Assembly (NCBI RefSeq): GCF_024228315.1
Contig: NZ_CP100454.1
Coordinates: forward strand, 620,001-684,000
Length of the DNA stretch: 64,000 nucleotides
Direction: 5' to 3'
Origin: Halomarina pelagica
GTDB lineage: Archaea; Halobacteriota; Halobacteria; Halobacteriales; Haloarculaceae
Both the position numbers and the translations under genes were made by a program. The first letter of the stretch is position 1. Each line of letters starts with the position of its first letter. Shown here piece by piece: positions 7,718 to 15,645 of this stretch. Under the pieces are notes generated by a model that was not told where the DNA came from, searched no databases, and worked only from the letters and a program-made list of their open reading frames with translations.

Positions 7718-8887
7718 ATGCACCCGACGATCGCACGGACCCTGGAGGTGACGAGCGCCGTCGTCCGGGAGGTGCGCGCCGAACGGCTCACGTTCGTCGC
7801 GGGCAGCGTCGCCTACCACGCGTTCGTGTCGCTCCTGCCGTTGCTCGTGCTCCTGCTCACGGTCGTCTCCCTCGTCGGCGACGCCTCGCTCCAGGAGAGC
7901 CTGCTCGCCCTGACTCGGTCGGTCCTCACCCCCGGTACGGACGACGAGTTCGTCGCACAACTGCGCGCCGCGTCGCGGTCGACGAGCGTGTCCGTCCTCG
8001 GGTTCGTCGTGCTGCTGTGGGGGACGCTCCGGATCTTCCGCGGGATCGACACCGCGTTCTCGGCCATCTACGAGTCGAGCGCCGAGAACACGCTCGCAGA
8101 CCAGCTCCGCGACGGGGTGCTCGTCCTCGGGGCGTTCACCGCGGCGATCGTCGCGGCGAGCGTCGTCGAGGCCGCCTTCCCGGCCGACGGCGGGGCGGCG
8201 CTGTCGGCGCTCCGAGCCCTCCTCCTACTCGTCGGACTGGCGCTCACGCTCTTTCCGCTCTACTACGTCTTCCCGGACGTGGACGTGAGCGCCGTCGAGG
8301 TGCTCCCGGGGACGGCGTTCGTGGCCGTCGGGTTGACCGTGCTCAGCACGGCCTTCCGGTGGTACGCCGGACCCGGCGACTCGAACCTCGTCGTCAACGT
8401 CCTGCTGTTGATGACGTGGCTCTACGCCTCGGGATTCGTCCTCCTCCTCGGCGCGGCGGTGAACGCCGTCCTCGCGGATCGAAGCCGGGACGTGAGTATC
8501 GACCCCGTCGTCGGCGACCCGCGAGGACGCGACGGGGGGCGCGACGACGGGGCGTGCGACGGGGCGAGCGAACGCCTGCGCGAGCGGGTCGGTCGCCTGG
8601 AAGAACGCCTGGGGCGCGACGACCCGATCACGGTGTCGATCGGCGGCGACGCCGTCACGCTCGACCCGCCGAGTCGCGCCGTCGTTCGGTGGCACGCGAG
8701 CGTCGAAGGCGGTGAGACGGCGACGCTCGAACTCCGGTGGGAGATACCGGAGGGGAGCGGCGGGCGGAGAGGGGCGGAAGACGAACGGGGAGGGGCGGAG
8801 GACGAGCGGAGAGGAGCGGAGGACGAGCGGAGAGGGGGAGACGAACGGAACGAGCGGGGCGGACGGGGGAGCTACTCGTCGAGGTAA
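7718..8887 (+). CDS. YihY/BrkB-family membrane protein with repetitive C-terminal tail
   Basis: A 389-aa protein of the YihY/UPF0761 (BrkB) family, six-TM proteins of uncertain function. The start of the family domain is FVAGSVAYHAFVSLLPLL. The next blocks are LWGTLRIFRGIDTAFSAIYE, FPLYYVFPDVDVSAVEVLPG and LLLMTWLYASGFVLLLGA. After about residue 265 comes a soluble tail predicted to contain a coiled coil (SERLRERVGRLEERLG) and then a seven-residue repeat RGAEDER encoded by tandem 21-bp units. I use the ATG at 7718; a GTG at 7697 would add seven residues. The end overlaps the convergent gene by 16 bp. Confidence 0.88.
   Translation: MHPTIARTLEVTSAVVREVRAERLTFVAGSVAYHAFVSLLPLLVLLLTVVSLVGDASLQESLLALTRSVLTPGTDDEFVAQLRAASRSTSVSVLGFVVLLWGTLRIFRGIDTAFSAIYESSAENTLADQLRDGVLVLGAFTAAIVAASVVEAAFPADGGAALSALRALLLLVGLALTLFPLYYVFPDVDVSAVEVLPGTAFVAVGLTVLSTAFRWYAGPGDSNLVVNVLLLMTWLYASGFVLLLGAAVNAVLADRSRDVSIDPVVGDPRGRDGGRDDGACDGASERLRERVGRLEERLGRDDPITVSIGGDAVTLDPPSRAVVRWHASVEGGETATLELRWEIPEGSGGRRGAEDERGGAEDERRGAEDERRGGDERNERGGRGSYSSR
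8767..8847 (+). repeat. tandem 21-bp repeat inside the YihY tail
   Basis: Four head-to-tail units of 21 bp (the last shortened) begin at 8767, 8788, 8809 and 8830. The unit reads approximately GAGAGGGGCGGAGGACGAGCG. The frame is kept, so it encodes a charged heptapeptide repeat. Confidence 0.85.
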
Positions 8888-9135
8888 CCGAGCGAACGGA
8901 GGCGGCTCTGTACCTCCGCCTCGTCGATCTCGGCGTGCTGCGACTCCTCGCGGTCCCCCTCGACGCGGTCGAGGACCTCCTCGAGGACGTACGTGACGTA
9001 CGCGTCGGTCGTCGAGAAGTCGGTGCGTCGCGTCCGCGCGTCGATCCGCGAATAGAGGTGTTCGGGCAGCGTGACGGTGGCGGTCTCCTCCGCCTCTACG
9101 GTCGTCCCTTCGGTGGTATCTCGCGAGTGGCTCAT
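8872..9135 (-). CDS. small CopG-like conserved haloarchaeal protein
   Basis: An 87-aa acidic protein. The middle (ATVTLPEHLYSRIDARTRRT followed by FSTTDAYVTYVLEEVLDRVE) has the strand-helix-helix pattern of ribbon-helix-helix proteins, so DNA binding or antitoxin-like dimerisation is plausible. The C-terminus AEVQSRLRSLGYLDE is a short tail I associate with genes next to sulfatase-like enzymes. It is divergent from the sulfatase gene at 9341 and may share or control its promoter region (9136-9340). Confidence 0.75.
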   Translation of the reverse strand: MSHSRDTTEGTTVEAEETATVTLPEHLYSRIDARTRRTDFSTTDAYVTYVLEEVLDRVEGDREESQHAEIDEAEVQSRLRSLGYLDE

Positions 9136-9340
9136 CGGTCACCGCACGGTTGCGACGTGGCGGGCATTGTTATGTGTCAGTTATCACCAACGACTGCGTG
9201 AGTGTCACGGTGTAGAGGCCGGTTATCCGCACGGGCGGACCCGACCGCGGGCCGGACGCGCGATGGGTGAACCGTCCCGCCGTCGGAACGTCTCGGTTTA
9301 CGACGCCCATAACGATACGGACGAGCGGCGTCGGTCCGGT

Positions 9341-10573
9341 ATGAGCGACCCGCGTAACGTGATCCTGGTGACCGTCGACAGCCTCCGCGCCGACCGGTGT
9401 GGGGTCGGCGGGGGCGACGGGAGCCTGATGCCGACGCTCGCGCGCCTGGCCGAGGACGGACTGACGTTCGAGAACGCCATCGCGCCCGCCGCGGCGACGA
9501 ACGGGTCGGCCTACTCGTTTCTGACCGGCGAGTACCCCATCGAGCGGCCGGCGGCCCCCTCGTCCAGGGAGGCCCTCCGGGAACACATGCTCTCGCGGGA
9601 CACGCTCGCCGACCGCCTCTCCCGGCGCGGGTACGCGACGGCGGCGTTCACGGCGAACCCCTGGACGTCGCGCTACTTCGACTTCGACGTCGGCTTCGAC
9701 CGCTTCGAGGACTTCATGGACGAGGACGCGACCGAGTCGTTCATCAGTCAGGGGACGCCCGACAACAAGGCGACGTTCCTGCTCGTCCAGGCGCTCAACT
9801 GGTGGCAGGGACAGGACATGTTCATGTCCTGGGAGGCGTTCTACGACGACATCCTCGACTGGCTGGTGGACGCGCCGGAACCGTACTTCCTCTGGGTGTT
9901 CCTCGTCGATCCGCACATGCCGTACCTGCCGCCCGCGGAGTACCGCAGTCAGTCGCTCGCGCGCACCTACGCCGCCAACGCCTGGCTCTACTCCGGCCGC
10001 GACATCACGCCCGGGTCGTGGGTCCACGACGCGCTCGTCACCGCCTACGACGACACCGTCCGCTACACGGACGCCTTCGTCGACCGCCTCGCGCGCGACG
10101 TGGGCGACGACCCGCTCCTGATGATCCACGCCGACCACGGCGAGGCCTTCGGCGAACGCGGGCGCTACGGCCACGGCTACGAACTCGAAGAGCCCATCGC
10201 CCACGTGCCGCTCGTCGTCGCGAACGGCCCGACGGGTCGCGTCGAGACCCCGTTCTCCCTGTTCGACCTCCCGGAACTCGTCCTCGGCCTCGCCACCGAC
10301 CCCGAGTTCGACCCGGAGCGCGCCTTCGACGCGCCGTTCGCCCGCGGACGGACGGGCCACCCCCAGCGCGTCCTCCGGGGCCGGGACTGGAAGTACGCCA
10401 CCAGTCCGGTCGAGGAACGACTCGTCCGCCTCGACGAGGACCGGACGCCCATCGAGAACGAGGAACTCCTCGAACTCTGCCGCGCCGTCACCGACCAGTG
10501 GGCCGCGGGCGACGAGGAACGCGGGCGAATCACCGCCGCCGCGACCGAGGTGGCCGAGGAGCTTCCGGTCTGA
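9341..10573 (+). CDS. sulfatase-like alkaline phosphatase superfamily hydrolase
   Basis: A 410-aa enzyme of the sulfatase/phosphodiesterase group. Residues 1-20 hold the first metal site (NVILVTVDSLRADRCG). The nucleophile region reads PAAATNGSAYSFLTGEYP, with Thr or Ser where sulfatases have a formylglycine precursor, so a sulfatase in the strict sense is unlikely and a phosphate/sulfate ester or glycan-linked hydrolase is possible. The second metal site is IHADHGEAFGERGRYGHG. The open frame extends upstream, but the ATG at 9341 fits the family start. No signal peptide is seen, so it probably acts inside the cell. Confidence 0.88.
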   Translation: MSDPRNVILVTVDSLRADRCGVGGGDGSLMPTLARLAEDGLTFENAIAPAAATNGSAYSFLTGEYPIERPAAPSSREALREHMLSRDTLADRLSRRGYATAAFTANPWTSRYFDFDVGFDRFEDFMDEDATESFISQGTPDNKATFLLVQALNWWQGQDMFMSWEAFYDDILDWLVDAPEPYFLWVFLVDPHMPYLPPAEYRSQSLARTYAANAWLYSGRDITPGSWVHDALVTAYDDTVRYTDAFVDRLARDVGDDPLLMIHADHGEAFGERGRYGHGYELEEPIAHVPLVVANGPTGRVETPFSLFDLPELVLGLATDPEFDPERAFDAPFARGRTGHPQRVLRGRDWKYATSPVEERLVRLDEDRTPIENEELLELCRAVTDQWAAGDEERGRITAAATEVAEELPV

Positions 10574-10582
10574 GCGTCGCGG

Positions 10583-10825
10583 TCACTCCGCGAACACGCC
10601 CCACGAGACGCGATCCCAGACCCGCTCGTAGCAGTAGTACGTCGCCGTCTTCACGAGGTTCGTGGCGATACCGATGCTCAGCGCGTCGCTCACGTCGCCC
10701 ACCACCAGCCACGCGACGGTGATCGAGACGGCGACCATCATCACCCGGTAGAGCGCCGTCTTCAGCAGCGCGCGCTCCCGCGCCTGGAGCGGCCGCCGCG
10801 AGAACGACCTACCGACTCGTACCAT
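10583..10825 (-). CDS. DUF2061 family membrane protein
   Basis: An 80-aa protein with two predicted transmembrane helices. The sequence ALLKTALYRVMMVAVSITVA, then ALSIGIATNLVKTATYYCYE and RVWDRVSWG at the end match the DUF2061 pattern (short membrane proteins, sometimes fused to cysteine-sulfate enzymes). I use the ATG at 10823-10825; an upstream in-frame ATG would add 12 residues with no family support. It is convergent with the sulfatase gene. Confidence 0.85.
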   Translation of the reverse strand: MVRVGRSFSRRPLQARERALLKTALYRVMMVAVSITVAWLVVGDVSDALSIGIATNLVKTATYYCYERVWDRVSWGVFAE

Positions 10826-10903
10826 GTCGGGGCTTCGACCGGCGACCCCATAAGAAATCACAAAGAGTTACTATTTCTCCGGTACGTAACCAATTTCCGT
10901 TTC

Positions 10904-12235
10904 TCACTGCCCCTCGAGGCGGGAGTTCGAAACGTCGATGGATGGCGACGCGGACGCCCCCGCGAGCGCAGCACCGGCGACGAGTAGCGGCCAGCCGACG
11001 AGCACCAGCAGTACGGCGTACGTTCCGAGAAACAGGGTGAGGAGACCGACCACGCCGGTGGGCCGCGTCGCGAGCGGGGTGATGGCCAGCGTTCCCCCGA
11101 GGAAGCCGGCGAGCGCCGTCGCGACCGCGAGTCGCCGCCTCCCTCGTCCGAGCGCGGCACCCGCCGGGAGGAGCGCGAACGACGCCGACAGCACGAACAG
11201 GAGGGAGTCGACGTCCCCATCCCAGACGGGCCACGTCGCGACGGCGACTGCTGCGACGCCGACGCAGAGCGCGCCCGCCGAGACGAGCGCGAGCGTCGAG
11301 TACGTCGATCGCTCGCGGACGGCGGGGTGAGAGACGGCACCGCCGAGGCTCGCGAGCGCGACACCGAGGCCGAACAGCGGCGGGGCCCGTCCGCCCAGGA
11401 CCGGGACGCCGGAGGCGACGAGGGGGTACGCGACGGCGAGCAGGCCGACCGCGACGAGCGCCGGCCCGACGTACCGGGCCAGCCGGGGGTACGCGCCCCG
11501 GCGGCGGGCGAGCACGACGACGGCACCCGTCACGCCGACGGCGAAGACGATCGCCGGGCCGGCGACGTACAGCAACAGGTTCCGGGCGACGACCCCCGCG
11601 AGCACCTCGGCGACGGCGAGGGCGCTCAGCGCCGGCCCGAGGGTCGCGCCGCGGGGCACGATCGTGACGAACGCGCTGTCGACGCCCGGTTCGTAGCGCG
11701 TGAGCGTCATCCGCCGGCCGTCGACCGACGCGCTCGGCGGTGCCCACCCGATCCGCGCGTCCTCGGGCGCGACGAGGGTCAGTCGGTCCGCGCCGAGTCC
11801 GGCGTAGTTGGCCCCCGCGAGGTCCTCGCGGAAGTACTCGATCCGCATCGCGCCGCCGACGGACACCTCGGCGAAATTCGGGGTGCGGTAGCGCAGCGTC
11901 ACCACCCCGTCGGACGAGCTGTTCGCGGAGAGGAGCGTCCCGGGGGCGACGCGTCCCGCGGCGATTCGAGCGAGGGTGTCGTTCGTCCGGAGGCGGTGGG
12001 CGGCGTCCTCGCCGACGCGATTTCTGACGGTCCACGTCGCGCTCCCGTTCCCGTGGACGCGGATCGTCGCGGTGCTCCGCTCGATGGCGAGGTCGACGCC
12101 CCGCCGATCGGCGGCGTCCGCGAACGGATCGCCGCAGGGTTCACAGACGGGTCTCGGCGGCGGTGCCGCCAACGCGGCGGCGGCGACGGCGGTGAGGAGG
12201 AGCGCGAGCGCGAGGGCTGCCTGACGGGGACGCAT
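10904..12235 (-). CDS. signal-peptide membrane protein of unknown function
   Basis: A 443-aa protein. Residues 1-24 look like a signal peptide or first TM (ALALALLLTAVAAAALAA). They are followed by an extracellular beta-rich domain (about 25-190) with HGNGSATWTVRNRVG and possible N-glycosylation sequons (NGS, NDT). Around seven or eight transmembrane segments fill residues 195-430. The ectodomain-plus-TM-bundle layout resembles haloarchaeal surface proteins of unknown role. The start lies only about 90 bp from the hairpin of the tRNA-Gly repeat array; AAGTACTTGTAG about 27 bp upstream may serve as its TATA element. Confidence 0.8.
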   Translation of the reverse strand: MRPRQAALALALLLTAVAAAALAAPPPRPVCEPCGDPFADAADRRGVDLAIERSTATIRVHGNGSATWTVRNRVGEDAAHRLRTNDTLARIAAGRVAPGTLLSANSSSDGVVTLRYRTPNFAEVSVGGAMRIEYFREDLAGANYAGLGADRLTLVAPEDARIGWAPPSASVDGRRMTLTRYEPGVDSAFVTIVPRGATLGPALSALAVAEVLAGVVARNLLLYVAGPAIVFAVGVTGAVVVLARRRGAYPRLARYVGPALVAVGLLAVAYPLVASGVPVLGGRAPPLFGLGVALASLGGAVSHPAVRERSTYSTLALVSAGALCVGVAAVAVATWPVWDGDVDSLLFVLSASFALLPAGAALGRGRRRLAVATALAGFLGGTLAITPLATRPTGVVGLLTLFLGTYAVLLVLVGWPLLVAGAALAGASASPSIDVSNSRLEGQ

Positions 12236-12320
12236 ACGGGAACGTTACGCCTCGTCTACAAGTACTTTCTCCGGGCGCGTCGTCCGGGCCGACCGTCACC
12301 GCGGGTCGCGTTCGCGGGTC

Positions 12321-12344
12321 GACGCGGAGATGAAACTCCGCGTC
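12321..12344 (-). repeat. third hairpin of the tRNA-Gly array (degenerate unit)
   Basis: A 9-bp perfect stem with a 6-nt loop: arms 12321-12329 and 12336-12344. It follows the third tRNA 3'-end copy just as the inner hairpins follow the first two. No further 3'-end copy is found beyond it before the gene at 12235, so this unit looks truncated. Confidence 0.65.
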
Positions 12345-12362
12345 CGGTCGATTCGAGAGGAG

Positions 12363-12525
12363 TGCGCTGACTGGGATTCGAACTACGCCGAGACGGTCCC
12401 GCTCGGCTCACTCCGTTCGCCTGCGCGGGCTGCGACTCGTCTACTTCAAATCCCACCGTTTCGCTCACAGTGATTTCCAGGCATCGCGCGGAGATCAAAC
12501 TCCGCGCTGGTGGAAATCACAGAAG
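12363..12525 (-). mobile_element. structured tRNA-associated unit B (second after tRNA-Gly)
   Basis: A 163-bp non-coding unit, read on the minus strand. It begins with a compound hairpin: outer arms 12470-12479 and 12511-12520 (10 bp), inner arms 12486-12493 and 12500-12507 (8 bp). It then carries a core with the blocks AGACGAGTCGCAGCCCGC (12425-12442) and GCGGGACCGTCTCGGCG (12386-12402), shared with the unit at tRNA-Pro. It ends with a tRNA-Gly 3'-end copy at 12363-12383, one base different from the original. The T-loop of that copy (12372-12382) is complementary to 12445-12455 with one wobble. No ORF is present. It could be a tiny inserted cassette or a structured RNA. Confidence 0.7.
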
Positions 12526-12670
12526 TGCGCTGACTGGGATTTGAACCACGCCCGAGAACCTGCGCAGAGCGCAGAACCTCGGTCTGATTCAAATCACCAG
12601 CTTCCGCATTCACTCAACTCAGGTGTCGCGCGGCGACGAGACGCCGCGCTGGGAGTTGAGTTCACAGAAG
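12526..12670 (-). mobile_element. structured tRNA-associated unit A (first after tRNA-Gly)
   Basis: A 145-bp non-coding unit directly after tRNA-Gly, read on the minus strand. It holds a compound hairpin with outer arms 12612-12620 and 12653-12661 (9 bp) and inner arms 12628-12635 and 12642-12649 (8 bp). A second hairpin at 12552-12582 has a 5-bp and a 6-bp stem separated by a symmetric internal loop. The unit ends with a 22-nt perfect copy of the tRNA 3' end (12526-12547). Identity to the tRNA locus extends to 31 nt (12517-12547 versus 12662-12692). The T-loop part (12538-12545) is complementary to 12588-12595. Confidence 0.7.
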
Positions 12671-12741
12671 TGCGCTGACTGGGATTTGAACCCAGGTTGT
12701 GACCATGGCAAGGTCACGTGATACCACTACACTATCAGCGC
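12671..12741 (-). tRNA. tRNA-Gly(GCC)
   Basis: A 71-nt tRNA read on the minus strand. The acceptor stem GCGCTGA pairs with TCAGCGC, followed by discriminator A at 12671. The anticodon arm is TGACC-TTGCCAT-GGTCA with anticodon GCC. The T arm is CTGGG-TTCAAAT-CCCAG. CCA is not encoded. An AT-rich element GGGAATATGC at 12761-12770 (minus strand) lies about 20-29 bp upstream of the 5' end and may be its TATA box. The 3' end of this gene is duplicated twice downstream. Confidence 0.97.
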
Positions 12742-12890
12742 GCAGTGCACCGCTTCGCGTGCATATTCCCGTCCGACGTGCGACCATAAAAACGTACCGA
12801 ATCGGTCAGTGTGTGCGGATCGGGTCCACGGGACACTCAACGATCGAAAACCGTCATGCGAAGCGGTCTCAGTGCCGTGGAGGAAACGCT

Positions 12891-12900
12891 ACCCTTTTAG
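12891..12900 (+). promoter_or_regulatory. probable promoter element of the ribosomal operon
   Basis: ACCCTTTTAG stands out as an AT-rich block 56 bp before the methyltransferase ATG at 12956. It would give a transcript with a leader of about 30 nt. No other TATA-like element lies between it and the start. Confidence 0.45.
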
Positions 12901-12955
12901 GACTCGACCGGGTACGACCGTCACAGTCTCGTGCACAGCGGGGAAGCGTACCGGC

Positions 12956-13834
12956 ATGACACGTACCGTACTCGTGCCGTCGTCCCTCGCCCGAGAGTCC
13001 CGCGACAAGCGGGAAGCGACACGCAAGCTGGGATACGTCGCCCGCGCGGCGACGGTGTTCCGCGCCGATCGCCTCGTCGTCTACCCCGACCGCTCGGGGG
13101 AGCGGCGATGGGGCGGCGGGTTCGTTCGCACCGTGCTGGCCTACGCGGCCACGCCACCCTACCTCCGAAAGGAAGCGTGGGGACGGCGCGACGAACTGGA
13201 GTACGTGGGCGTGCTGCCGCCGCTCCGCGCTGTGACACAGACCGGCTCCGGATCGGACGATTCGGGGTCGTTAAGACAGGGAATCGTGACCGAGGTCGGA
13301 TCTGACGGGCGCGTTCGGGTCAATTGCGGCCTGCAACACCCGATCTCCCTGCCCGTCCCGCCGGAGACGGCGGTCGAGCAGGGGGAGCGCGTTACCATCA
13401 GGGTCTCTTCGCGACGGCCACTCCGCGCTCGCATCGTCGACGTCCCACCGCCGGGACTGGCGGTCGAGGAGTCGGAGCTCGATACGACGCTCTCGCGTCC
13501 CGACGCCGGCGTCCGCATCGCCGCGTCGCGCCACGGCGAGGAACTCACAGTCGCGCGCCTGGGCGAACTCGCCCCGCGCGTGCGTGATGGGTTCACCGTG
13601 GCGTTCGGGGCACCGGAACGTGGCCTCCCGGAGATACTCGGGGTCGAGCCGCCGCGGCCCGACCCCCGCGACGACACCGACGCCGTCACCGACGGCGACT
13701 CGCGGTCTCACACCGAACCGGACGCCCAGACCCGGTTCGACCTCTGGCTGAATACGGTTCCGAACCAGGGCAGCGACGTCGTCCGAACGGAGGAAGCGAT
13801 GTTCGCGACGCTCGCCTGCCTCAACCTCGAATAA
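12956..13834 (+). CDS. SPOUT-superfamily RNA methyltransferase (COG2106 type)
   Basis: A 292-aa protein that likely methylates RNA using SAM. The N-terminal MTRTVLVPSSLARES and RAATVFRADRLVVY form the first part of the Rossmann-like SPOUT fold. The middle (about 100-150) contains an inserted beta-barrel of the OB/DUF171 kind (GIVTEVGSDGRVRVNCGLQH). The C-terminal knot is marked by FGAPERGLPEILG and LNTVPNQGSDVVRTEEA. Archaeal genomes commonly place this gene at the head of the uL3 operon, as here, two bases before uL3. The ATG at 12956 fits the family start; the open frame continues upstream. Confidence 0.9.
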   Translation: MTRTVLVPSSLARESRDKREATRKLGYVARAATVFRADRLVVYPDRSGERRWGGGFVRTVLAYAATPPYLRKEAWGRRDELEYVGVLPPLRAVTQTGSGSDDSGSLRQGIVTEVGSDGRVRVNCGLQHPISLPVPPETAVEQGERVTIRVSSRRPLRARIVDVPPPGLAVEESELDTTLSRPDAGVRIAASRHGEELTVARLGELAPRVRDGFTVAFGAPERGLPEILGVEPPRPDPRDDTDAVTDGDSRSHTEPDAQTRFDLWLNTVPNQGSDVVRTEEAMFATLACLNLE

Positions 13835-13836
13835 CA

Positions 13837-14844
13837 ATGCCACAACCAAGCAGACCACGAAAAGGCTCGATGGGCTTCAGCCCCCGCGTCCGTGCGTCGA
13901 GCGAGGTGCCCCGTATCAGCACCTGGCCCGGCGACGACGGACAGCCGGGGCTCCAGGGCTTCGCCGGCTACAAGGCCGGCATGTCCCACGTCGTGCTCGT
14001 CAACGACGAGCCCAACTCGCCCCGCGAGGGGATGGAGGAGACCGTCCCTGTCACGGTCGTCGAGACCCCGCCCATGCGGGCGGTCGCCCTTCGAGCCTAC
14101 GAGGACACCGCGTACGGCCTCCGTCCGCTCACCGAGGTCTGGACCGACGAGTTCCACGAGGACCTCGAACGGGCCATCGACCTCCCCGAGGGGAGCGGCG
14201 GCCAGGAACAGCTGATCCGGGACGCGCTGGAGTCCGGCGACCTCGGCGACGTGCGCCTCATCACGCACACGCTGCCGAGCGCCCTCCCCGGCGTCCCGAA
14301 GAAGAAACCCGACGTGATGGAGACGCGCGTCGGCGGGGGCAGCCTCGAAGACCGCGTCGAGTACGGGCTCGACCTCGTCGACGAGGGCGGCGAACACACC
14401 GCCTCGGACGTGTTCCGGGCGGGCGAGTTCGTCGACGTCGCCGGCATCACCCAGGGCAAGGGGACGCAGGGTCCCGTAAAGCGCTGGGGCGTCCAGAAGC
14501 GCAAGGGCAAGCACGCCCGCCAGGGGTGGCGCCGCCGCATCGGCAACCTCGGCCCGTGGAACCCCTCGCGCGTGCGCTCGACGGTCCCCCAGCAGGGGCA
14601 GACCGGCTACCACCAGCGCACCGAGCTGAACAAGCGCGTCATCGCCCTCGGCGACGAGGAGGTGACCCCGGACGGCGGCTTCGTCAACTACGGCGAGGTC
14701 GGCGGCGACTACATGCTCGTCAAGGGGTCGCTCCCGGGGCCGAAGAAGCGCCTGCTGCGCTTCCGGCCCGCCGTCCGACCGAGCGAAACGCCCCGCCTCG
14801 ATCCCGAGGTGCGGTACGTCTCTACGGAGTCTAACCAAGGATGA
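13837..14844 (+). CDS. rpl3: 50S ribosomal protein uL3
   Basis: 335 aa, the normal length for the archaeal/eukaryotic long form of uL3, which helps form the peptidyl transferase centre. The start MPQPSRPRKGSMGFSPRVRA and the central GVQKRKGKHARQGWRRRIG with PSRVRSTVPQQGQTGYHQR (tip that reaches the catalytic centre) are diagnostic. It follows the SPOUT gene by 2 bp, and its stop overlaps the uL4 start in ATGA. Confidence 0.99.
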   Translation: MPQPSRPRKGSMGFSPRVRASSEVPRISTWPGDDGQPGLQGFAGYKAGMSHVVLVNDEPNSPREGMEETVPVTVVETPPMRAVALRAYEDTAYGLRPLTEVWTDEFHEDLERAIDLPEGSGGQEQLIRDALESGDLGDVRLITHTLPSALPGVPKKKPDVMETRVGGGSLEDRVEYGLDLVDEGGEHTASDVFRAGEFVDVAGITQGKGTQGPVKRWGVQKRKGKHARQGWRRRIGNLGPWNPSRVRSTVPQQGQTGYHQRTELNKRVIALGDEEVTPDGGFVNYGEVGGDYMLVKGSLPGPKKRLLRFRPAVRPSETPRLDPEVRYVSTESNQG

Positions 14845-15587
14845 AGGCGACAGTACGCGACCTGGACGGCGGGGACGCGGGGGAACTCGACCTCCCTGAG
14901 GTCTTCGAGACCCCCTACCGCCCGGATCTCATCCGGCGGGCCGTTCGCGCCGCCCAGGCCAACCGCAAACAGGACTACGGTGCCGACGAGTACGCCGGGA
15001 TGCGAACCCCGGCTGAGTCGTTCGGCTCCGGTCGCGGCATGGCGCACGTGCCCCGACAGAACGGCGTCGGTCGCCGCGTCCCCCAGACGGTGGGCGGACG
15101 ACGCGCGCACCCGCCGAAGACCGAGAAGGATCGCGGCGAGAAGATCAACCGGAAGGAGCGTCAGCTCGCCGTCCGCTCGGCCATCGCGGCCACGGCGGAC
15201 GCGGAGCTGGTCCGCGAGCGCGGTCACCGCTTCGACGAGGACGTCGAACTCCCGCTCGTGGTCTCCGACGACTTCGAGGACCTCGTGAAGACGAGGGAGG
15301 TCGTCGAGGCGCTCGACGCGCTCGGCGTCGCGGCCGACGTCGAACGCGCCGACGCGGGCAAGACGGTCCGCGCCGGTCGCGGGACGACCCGCGGGCGCAA
15401 GTACAGGCGCCCGAAGTCGATCCTCTTCGTGACCGCCGGGGAGCCCTCGAAGGCCGCCCGGAACCTCGCGGGAGCCGACGTGGCGACCGCCCGGGAGGTC
15501 AACGCGGAGGACCTCGCGCCCGGCACGCACGCCGGTCGGCTGACGATCTTCACCGAGAGCGCCATCGAGGAGGTGGCAGACAGATGA
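14841..15587 (+). CDS. rpl4: 50S ribosomal protein uL4
   Basis: 248 aa, archaeal-type uL4, which lines the peptide exit tunnel. The tunnel loop is visible around residues 55-95 (GSGRGMAHVPRQNGVGRRVP, then GRRAHPPK). The C-terminal half holds GRGTTRGRKYRRPKSILFV. It overlaps uL3 by 4 bp. A 58-bp spacer follows, ending in a GGAGGTGA ribosome-binding site before uL23. Confidence 0.99.
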   Translation: MKATVRDLDGGDAGELDLPEVFETPYRPDLIRRAVRAAQANRKQDYGADEYAGMRTPAESFGSGRGMAHVPRQNGVGRRVPQTVGGRRAHPPKTEKDRGEKINRKERQLAVRSAIAATADAELVRERGHRFDEDVELPLVVSDDFEDLVKTREVVEALDALGVAADVERADAGKTVRAGRGTTRGRKYRRPKSILFVTAGEPSKAARNLAGADVATAREVNAEDLAPGTHAGRLTIFTESAIEEVADR

Positions 15588-15645
15588 GTACGCGAGCACG
15601 CTCCGCGCGCTCCCTACTCGTCGCTTTCACCGGAGGTGAGAACCG

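Noticed and set aside
12363..12692. Repeated tRNA 3'-end pieces considered as a CRISPR array
   Set aside because: Only three copies, spacers of 123-142 bp with conserved internal structure, and the repeat is the end of a tRNA.
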